Below, in pieces: positions 58,679 to 64,000 of a stretch of DNA of 64,000 nucleotides. The position numbers and the translations under genes were made by a program. The number at the start of each line of letters is the position of its first letter. The first letter of the stretch is position 1. The notes under the pieces were generated by a model, which was not told where the DNA came from, searched no databases, and saw only the letters and a list, made by a program, of their open reading frames with translations. The DNA lies in the NCBI RefSeq assembly GCF_018613755.1, contig NZ_JAGGPP010000013.1:186001-250000 (forward strand). The letters run 5' to 3'. This DNA is from Arthrobacter sp. ISL-72. GTDB taxonomy: Bacteria > Actinomycetota > Actinomycetes > Actinomycetales > Micrococcaceae.

Positions 58679-61600
58679 GTGACTAACTTCAGTGGGGGAG
58701 AGGCAGCGGAGAAGCTGCACGAGGGCTTATACGAACTGCTCAACACAGATGCACTCGGCGATCTCCTTAACAACGAGCCGGATTTTCAGCCGACCTTCGC
58801 GGACGTCGTAGACGAAGACGCCCCGGACGTCCTCTCCCGCCACGTCGCCGACGCCGTCCGACGGGCCCTCACCGCAGCCAAGCCAACGGACAGGGTCGCC
58901 CTAGCGAACCGGCTCCTACAGGAACTGAACAATACGGACCGCATCGCAGACGGCCCCACCCAGCTCCAGTCACTCCACCGTCCGGACGCACTCAAGCGCC
59001 GACAACTTCGCCGCCCGACCACCAAGCTGAGTGATTCGGCCCTCCTCACCAACAGCAAGGACGAACCGAACCTAGCCGCGGAGCTCCGGGCAGAAATCGA
59101 GTCCGCGAACACTGTCGACCTTCTCTGCGCCTTTGTCCGCTGGACAGGCCTCCGCCTGCTCCACCCGGCGCTCGATCAGCTCAAGGAGCGTGGCGCGAAA
59201 CTCCGAGTCATCACCACCACGTACATGGGCGCCACGGAACGCCGCGCCATCGACGAGCTCGTCACGCGCTACGGCGCCGAAGTGAGGATTAACTACGAAA
59301 CCCAGGCAACCCGCCTGCACGCCAAGGCCTGGCTGTTCCGCCGGAACTCCGGGTTCGATACCGCCTACGTCGGCAGCTCGAACCTCAGCCAGGCTGCACT
59401 TCTGGACGGCCTCGAATGGAACGTCAGGCTCAGTTCTGTCGGCACACCTGCGTTGCTGCAGAAGTTCGAGGTCACCTTCGACAGCTACTGGGAGCAACGC
59501 GCCTTCCAGAGCTATGATCCGGAACGCGACGGCGAAAAGCTGGACGCTGCCTTGGAACGCAACGGAGGGCGGCGCACGGCAATCCCGGGGGCGGCCACTG
59601 GGCTCGAAGTTCAGCCGTTCCTCCACCAGGAGGAGATGCTCGAAGACCTAGAAGCCGAACGGCTCAAGGGCTTCAACCACAATCTCCTGGTGGCTGCTAC
59701 CGGCACCGGGAAGACCGTCATCGCGGCCCTGGATTACAAAAGCCTGGGCGAGGCTGCCGGCCGAGATCTGAAGCTGCTGTTCGTCGCCCACCGGCAGGAG
59801 ATCCTCAAACAAGCGATGCGCGCTTACCGCGACGTCATGCAGGACGGCGCCTTCGGCGAACTCTACGTCGGAGTGCACAAGCCCCGGCAGTGGAAGCACA
59901 TCTTCGCCTCAGTTCAGTCGCTGTCATCGCTCGGCATTGAACAGCTGCCATCGGACTTTTTCGATGTGGTCGTCATCGATGAGTTCCACCGCGCCATGGC
60001 GCCCACGTACCGTCGGTTGCTGGATCACCTGCAGCCGCAGCAGCTCCTCGGGCTCACCGCGACGCCGGAACGGGGTGATGGCGTGGACGTCGCCAAGGAG
60101 TTCTTCGACGGCCGCACTGCGAGCGAGCTGCGGCTTTGGGACGCCCTGGACGCTGACCTGCTGGTGCCGTTCCACTACTTCGGCGTCTCCGACGACGTCG
60201 ACCTCAGCCAGCTGGAATGGAAGCGCGGCAACTACGACACCACACAGCTGAACAACCTCTACACCGGCAACGATGCCCGCGCCGCCAAGGTGATCCGCGA
60301 ACTCCGCGACAAAGTGACCAGCACCGACCAGATGCGGGCCATCGGGTTCTGCGTCTCGGTCCAGCACGCCCACTACATGGCCGAAGTGTTCAACCGGGCC
60401 GGCATCGCTTCCGTTGCTGTCGACGGCAGCACCGACGACGCCGACCGCGCGGCGGCGCTGGAGCGTCTCCGCCGGCGGGAGATCAACTGCATCTTCGCCG
60501 TCGACCTCTTCAACGAAGGCCTGGACCTGCCGCAGGTGGATACCATCCTGCTGCTCCGGCCCACGCAGAGCGCCACGATCTTCCTCCAGCAGCTGGGGCG
60601 GGGGCTGCGCCGCGCCGAGGGCAAGGCGGTGCTGACGGTCATGGACTTCATCGGACAACAACGGCGTGAGTTCCGCTTCGATCTGCGCTACCGGGCGCTG
60701 ACCGGCTACGGGCGCAAGGAGCTGGAGAAGGCGGTCGAGGACGAATTCCCGTACCTGCCGTCGGGCTCCCAGATCGTGCTGGACCGGGTGGCGCAGAAGG
60801 TAGTGCTGGACAACATCAAGGCACAGCTTCGGTTCAACCGGGCGCAGCTGGTCCGGGACATTGCCTCGTATGCGGAGACGGAGCTGGAGGCTTATCTGGA
60901 GCAGTCCGGGAACGAGGTGAAGTCGATCTACCGTTCGACCAGGGACTCGTGGACCGGGTACCTACGACAGGCGGGGCTGATCGAAGGGTACTCGCCGTTG
61001 GAGGCGGTTCTCAGCGGGAGGATCCAGGAGCTCTCGGATGCCGATGAGAACAAGCTCTTGGGCCGGATGGCTGCGCTCATCCATGTGGACGATCCGGAAC
61101 GCGCCGCGGCGTACTCGATGCTGGTCCGGCCTGATGCGCCCCGCTACGCGGAGCTCGGAATGAGGGAACAGACATTCGCCCGGATGCTGTTTTATACGCT
61201 TTGGGACGACGGCGGCGGTTTCCCGTCGTACGACGCCGGCCTGGACTACCTGCGCGGCTACCAGTTTGTCTGCAGCGAGATCCGCCAGATCGTGAAGCTG
61301 GGAGTGGACGCGTCCAAGCACGCCGCGAAGGGGCTCGGAGCGGGATTGCAACACGTGCCGCTGCTTTCCCACGCGACCTACCGGCGCGAAGAGGTCCTGG
61401 CAGCCCTGCAGTACGGGTCGCTGGAGCTCGGCAGGAACGTGCAGCACCGCGAGGGCGTTGCCTGGTGCCCTGCGACGTCCACTGATGCCTTCTTCGTCAC
61501 GCTCAACAAGGATGACAAGAAGCACTCGGCGACAACGATGTACAAGGACTATGCCGTCGGCCTAGAACAATTTCACTGGGAGTCCCAGAACGCTACGTCC

Positions 61601-61834
61601 TCTGGAAGTCCAACCGGAAGACGCTATCTAGACCGTGCAGGACATAGTTCGCAGATTCTGCTGTTTACGCGCGATACGTCAGAGGACGAGACAGGTCTGA
61701 CGGTTCCATACACTTGTCTCGGACAACTGGACCATCTAAAGCACGCTGGTGAGAAGCCGATTGGGATTACCTGGAAGCTGCACCGGCCGATGCCGGCGGA
61801 TGTCTTTGCGACCGCCGCAGCGGTGGCGCAATGA
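58679..61834 (+). CDS. Phospholipase-D-like/DEAD helicase/DUF3427 protein
   Basis: The start is GTG 58679; 1051 residues. A PLD-type nuclease domain covers about 130-290: LLCAFVRWTGLRLLHPALDQ, then TRLHAKAWLFRRNSGFDTAY with VGSSNLS, giving HxK...N of the HKD motif. An SF2 helicase follows: AATGTGKT near 340, DEFH at 434-437, GLTATPERGDG, and motif VI FLQQLGRGLRRAEG near 637. The DUF3427 C-terminal module ends near 1045 (DDKKHSATTMYKDYAVGLEQ, WESQNATSSGSPTGRRYLDR). Proteins of this design are common next to restriction systems. GC content is lower at both ends than in the middle. Confidence 0.9.
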   Translation: MTNFSGGEAAEKLHEGLYELLNTDALGDLLNNEPDFQPTFADVVDEDAPDVLSRHVADAVRRALTAAKPTDRVALANRLLQELNNTDRIADGPTQLQSLHRPDALKRRQLRRPTTKLSDSALLTNSKDEPNLAAELRAEIESANTVDLLCAFVRWTGLRLLHPALDQLKERGAKLRVITTTYMGATERRAIDELVTRYGAEVRINYETQATRLHAKAWLFRRNSGFDTAYVGSSNLSQAALLDGLEWNVRLSSVGTPALLQKFEVTFDSYWEQRAFQSYDPERDGEKLDAALERNGGRRTAIPGAATGLEVQPFLHQEEMLEDLEAERLKGFNHNLLVAATGTGKTVIAALDYKSLGEAAGRDLKLLFVAHRQEILKQAMRAYRDVMQDGAFGELYVGVHKPRQWKHIFASVQSLSSLGIEQLPSDFFDVVVIDEFHRAMAPTYRRLLDHLQPQQLLGLTATPERGDGVDVAKEFFDGRTASELRLWDALDADLLVPFHYFGVSDDVDLSQLEWKRGNYDTTQLNNLYTGNDARAAKVIRELRDKVTSTDQMRAIGFCVSVQHAHYMAEVFNRAGIASVAVDGSTDDADRAAALERLRRREINCIFAVDLFNEGLDLPQVDTILLLRPTQSATIFLQQLGRGLRRAEGKAVLTVMDFIGQQRREFRFDLRYRALTGYGRKELEKAVEDEFPYLPSGSQIVLDRVAQKVVLDNIKAQLRFNRAQLVRDIASYAETELEAYLEQSGNEVKSIYRSTRDSWTGYLRQAGLIEGYSPLEAVLSGRIQELSDADENKLLGRMAALIHVDDPERAAAYSMLVRPDAPRYAELGMREQTFARMLFYTLWDDGGGFPSYDAGLDYLRGYQFVCSEIRQIVKLGVDASKHAAKGLGAGLQHVPLLSHATYRREEVLAALQYGSLELGRNVQHREGVAWCPATSTDAFFVTLNKDDKKHSATTMYKDYAVGLEQFHWESQNATSSGSPTGRRYLDRAGHSSQILLFTRDTSEDETGLTVPYTCLGQLDHLKHAGEKPIGITWKLHRPMPADVFATAAAVAQ

Positions 61835-62163
61835 TGGTCGTACCGGCAAAACTCACAATCATTTGCCGTCGGGAGATCGGGCTTCCCTTATGGATACCGA
61901 AGAGATCTCCGGAACCCCCGTCCAAGGGACTTGTAAGCTGAACCGTTGTCATGCCGGAACGCTCGACGGCGATGCCATGGGCCGAGAATCAGCTCGCCGC
62001 CAGGCCCCAACCAAGGCGGTGACGGCATGTACGTCGCTTGGGATCTCGGTGTAGGCGACCCGGGGCTGCTCCCTGCGATCGGGGGGCCTAACGCTCTCAC
62101 ATGATGGGTTGCCGTCCTTGAGCAGTGTCGCAGCCAATGCAGGCTCTCTAATAGGATGAGCCG
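61835..62163. other. 329-base gap ahead of hsdM, no gene recognised
   Basis: Short frames only; an antisense frame of hsdM runs through part of it. It should contain the hsdM promoter. No hairpin or palindrome stands out. Confidence 0.4.
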
Positions 62164-63660
62164 GTGATAACAGGCGAAATCAAATCTCAGGTAGACAAGG
62201 TCTGGAACGCGTTCTGGACCGGCGGCATCTCCAACCCACTGGAAGTCATCGAACAGATCACATATCTGCTCTTCCTGAAGCGCCTGGACGAGAACCAAAC
62301 GCGGGCGGAGAACAAGGCCAACCGCACCGGCAAGCCGGTCGAGAACCCGGTCTTCCCCAGCGGTCTGGATGAGAAGGGCCGCTCGTACCAAGACTTCCGC
62401 TGGAGCAAGTTCAAGAACTTCTCCCGCGACGAGATGTTCACCGTCTTCACCGAGCACATCTTCCCATTCCTGCGCACCGGGCTGGTCCAGCTGGCCACTG
62501 GCGAGGAGTCCTCCTATGCCCAGCACATGAAGGACGCTCGCTTCACTATCCCCAACGCCGGGCTGCTGGAAAAGGTAGTCGACATTATCGACGAAATCCC
62601 CATGGACGAGCGCGACACCAAGGGCGACCTGTACGAATACATGCTCGGCAAGATCGCCTCGGCCGGACAAAACGGCCAGTTCCGCACCCCCCGCCATATC
62701 ATCGACCTGATGGTGAAGATGACGGCGCCCCAGCCGATGGAAGCCATCTGTGACCCCGCCGCGGGCACCGCAGGATTCCTGGTGCAGGCAGGCGAATACC
62801 TTCGGCAACACAACCCCAACCTGCTCACCAGCCCGGAACAAGGCAAGTTCTTCCATCACGGCCAGTTCCACGGCTACGACTTCGACAGCACCATGCTCCG
62901 CATCGGCTCCATGAACATGCTCCTGCACGGCGTTGAAGACCCGGACATCACGTACCGTGACTCACTCGCGGACCTGCACAGCTCCGAGGAAGAAAAGTAC
63001 GACGTCATCCTCGCCAACCCGCCCTTCGCTGGCAGCTTGGACTACGAGAATGTTGCCAAGGACTTGCTCTCCCTGGTCAAGACCAAAAAGACGGAACTGC
63101 TCTTCCTGGCCCTGTTCCTGAGGCTGCTCAAGCCCGGCGGTCGGGGCGCCGTGATCGTGCCCGACGGCGTGATGTTCGGCTCCTCCGCAGCGCACAAAGC
63201 GCTGCGGAAAATGCTTGTTGAGGACCATAAATTCGAGGGCGTGGTTAAACTCCCCTCGGGCGTTTTCAAACCCTATGCGGGGGTTTCGACCGCGATCCTG
63301 TTCTTCACCAAGACCAACTCCGGCGGCACCGACAACGTCTGGTTTTACGACGTCGCCTCGGACGGCTTCAGCCTCGACGACAAGCGCGCACCGCTGGAAT
63401 CATCGGACCTCGACGACGTCCTGGCCCGGTGGCAGACGCGGACGACGACGGAGGCGGCCCGGACACGCACCGACCAGTCCTTCCTCGTCCCGAAAGCCGA
63501 GATCGCCGAAAACGGCTACGACCTCTCCCTCAACAGGTACAAAGAAGTTGAGCACGAAGAAATCGACCACAAGAAACCGGCCGACATCATTGCCGAGCTG
63601 GAAAATCTTGAACTCGAGATCACCGTCGGCCTCGGCGAGCTGAAAGAACTTCTCAAATGA
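62164..63660 (+). CDS. hsdM: Type I restriction-modification DNA methyltransferase subunit M
   Basis: The 498-residue protein starts at GTG 62164 (AGGATGAG ahead). The N-terminal helical HsdM_N domain reads WNAFWTGGISNPLEVIEQIT-YLLF and SGLDEKGRSYQDFRWSKFKN. The adenine-N6 methylase motifs follow: QNGQFRTPRHIIDLMV near 178, SAM-binding DPAAGTAGFL near 197, and catalytic NPPF at 285-288. LKPGGRGAVIVPDGVMFGSS and KLPSGVFKPYAGVSTAILFF are typical. The stop overlaps the hsdS start (ATGA). It methylates one A per strand in the site chosen by HsdS. Confidence 0.95.
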   Translation: MITGEIKSQVDKVWNAFWTGGISNPLEVIEQITYLLFLKRLDENQTRAENKANRTGKPVENPVFPSGLDEKGRSYQDFRWSKFKNFSRDEMFTVFTEHIFPFLRTGLVQLATGEESSYAQHMKDARFTIPNAGLLEKVVDIIDEIPMDERDTKGDLYEYMLGKIASAGQNGQFRTPRHIIDLMVKMTAPQPMEAICDPAAGTAGFLVQAGEYLRQHNPNLLTSPEQGKFFHHGQFHGYDFDSTMLRIGSMNMLLHGVEDPDITYRDSLADLHSSEEEKYDVILANPPFAGSLDYENVAKDLLSLVKTKKTELLFLALFLRLLKPGGRGAVIVPDGVMFGSSAAHKALRKMLVEDHKFEGVVKLPSGVFKPYAGVSTAILFFTKTNSGGTDNVWFYDVASDGFSLDDKRAPLESSDLDDVLARWQTRTTTEAARTRTDQSFLVPKAEIAENGYDLSLNRYKEVEHEEIDHKKPADIIAELENLELEITVGLGELKELLK

Positions 63661-64000
63661 ATACCACGCAGCTAGGAGATTTGGCTGACCTTCGTGCGGG
63701 CTTTGGTTTTCCCAAGATGTATCAAGGGAGAAGCCTTGGGGAGCTTCCATTTGCCAAAGTCGGTGACATCTCACGTGTAGGACGTTCCGGCAGTAATGTC
63801 CTGACAACTGCAGGTCACTATATAGACGAGGTGGATCTGACGGCCCTAAAAGCCCGCGCGGTTCCTGCAGGCAGTACTCTGTTTGCGAAAATCGGGGAGG
63901 CCATCCGTCAGGAACACCGTGTGATGGCCGGCTGTTCGGTAGTTATTGATAACAATGCGATGGCGGCGGTTCCAAAACCTGGCGTGGACCCTGGGTATCT
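63657..64000 (+). CDS. hsdS: Type I restriction-modification specificity subunit S (5' part, cut by window end)
   Basis: The frame opens at ATG 63657, overlapping the hsdM stop by four bases, and runs off the window (114 codons). The start TTQLGDLADLRAGFGFPKMY with GELPFAKVGDISRVG, then AGSTLFAKIGEAIRQEHRVM, is the classical first target-recognition domain (FxKVGD and FAKIGEAI motifs). It is A/T-richer than hsdM, as usual for exchangeable specificity genes. hsdR is not in the window and presumably follows. Confidence 0.9.
   Translation, partial: MNTTQLGDLADLRAGFGFPKMYQGRSLGELPFAKVGDISRVGRSGSNVLTTAGHYIDEVDLTALKARAVPAGSTLFAKIGEAIRQEHRVMAGCSVVIDNNAMAAVPKPGVDPGY

Noticed and set aside
1..64000. 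tRNA, rRNA, CRISPR array or insertion sequence
   Set aside because: No cloverleaf with a T-loop consensus, no regularly spaced repeats and no transposase or integrase frame was found on either strand.

Overview
The window is 64 kb of GC-rich chromosome from a high-GC Gram-positive bacterium, most likely an Arthrobacter/Pseudarthrobacter-type actinobacterium (Micrococcaceae). The evidence is the strong G/C bias at third codon positions, frequent GTG and some TTG starts, actinobacterial lipoproteins, Excalibur proteins, an ArsR-SRPBCC fusion and a LacI-controlled fructan locus. This is inference from gene content; there is no rRNA, tRNA or CRISPR array here to anchor taxonomy.

Layout. 1-9.9 kb: a RecQ helicase entering from the left edge, a DUF1508 protein, a secreted glycerophosphodiesterase, an esterase, a glycosyltransferase, an ABC exporter, a TetR regulator with an alcohol dehydrogenase, and a VOC protein. 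10-18.2 kb: a minus-strand fructan/fructoside operon (LacI regulator, binding protein, two permeases, GH172/DUF2961 enzyme, GH32 fructosidase) followed by a second LacI gene. 18.3-36.4 kb: small housekeeping and stress genes (MarR-MFS, VOC, secreted hydrolase, DUF1801, DinB, ZIP transporter, ArsR-SRPBCC, LuxR, membrane proteins, two Excalibur proteins). 36.4-47 kb: an ABC ATPase remnant, a rifampin-phosphotransferase-like enzyme, a VOC-DUF6994 fusion with a frameshift, and an Lrp-linked cluster of TPP enzyme, aminotransferase and amino-acid permease.

47-64 kb is accessory. A three-gene cassette (PD-(D/E)XK nuclease, small basic protein, unknown 450-residue protein) lies between a complete GntR gene and a duplicated fragment of that gene's 3' end. 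The duplicated fragment is fused to a RecQ fragment. Next comes a nitrilase-permease-nitrilase catabolic locus whose permease and second nitrilase are frameshifted. From 55.5 kb there is a defence-type island: an A/T-richer SF1 helicase overlapping a DUF2290 gene, a PLD-helicase-DUF3427 protein, and type I restriction-modification genes hsdM and hsdS (hsdS cut by the window end).

Recurring themes are perfect or near-perfect palindromes beside most regulator genes (TetR, LacI x2, MarR, ArsR, LuxR, GntR), hairpin terminators built on the same ACGACGGCGG stem, and many broken genes: four frameshifts, one nonsense codon and several gene fragments. The homopolymer frameshifts could be sequencing errors; the gene fragments cannot.
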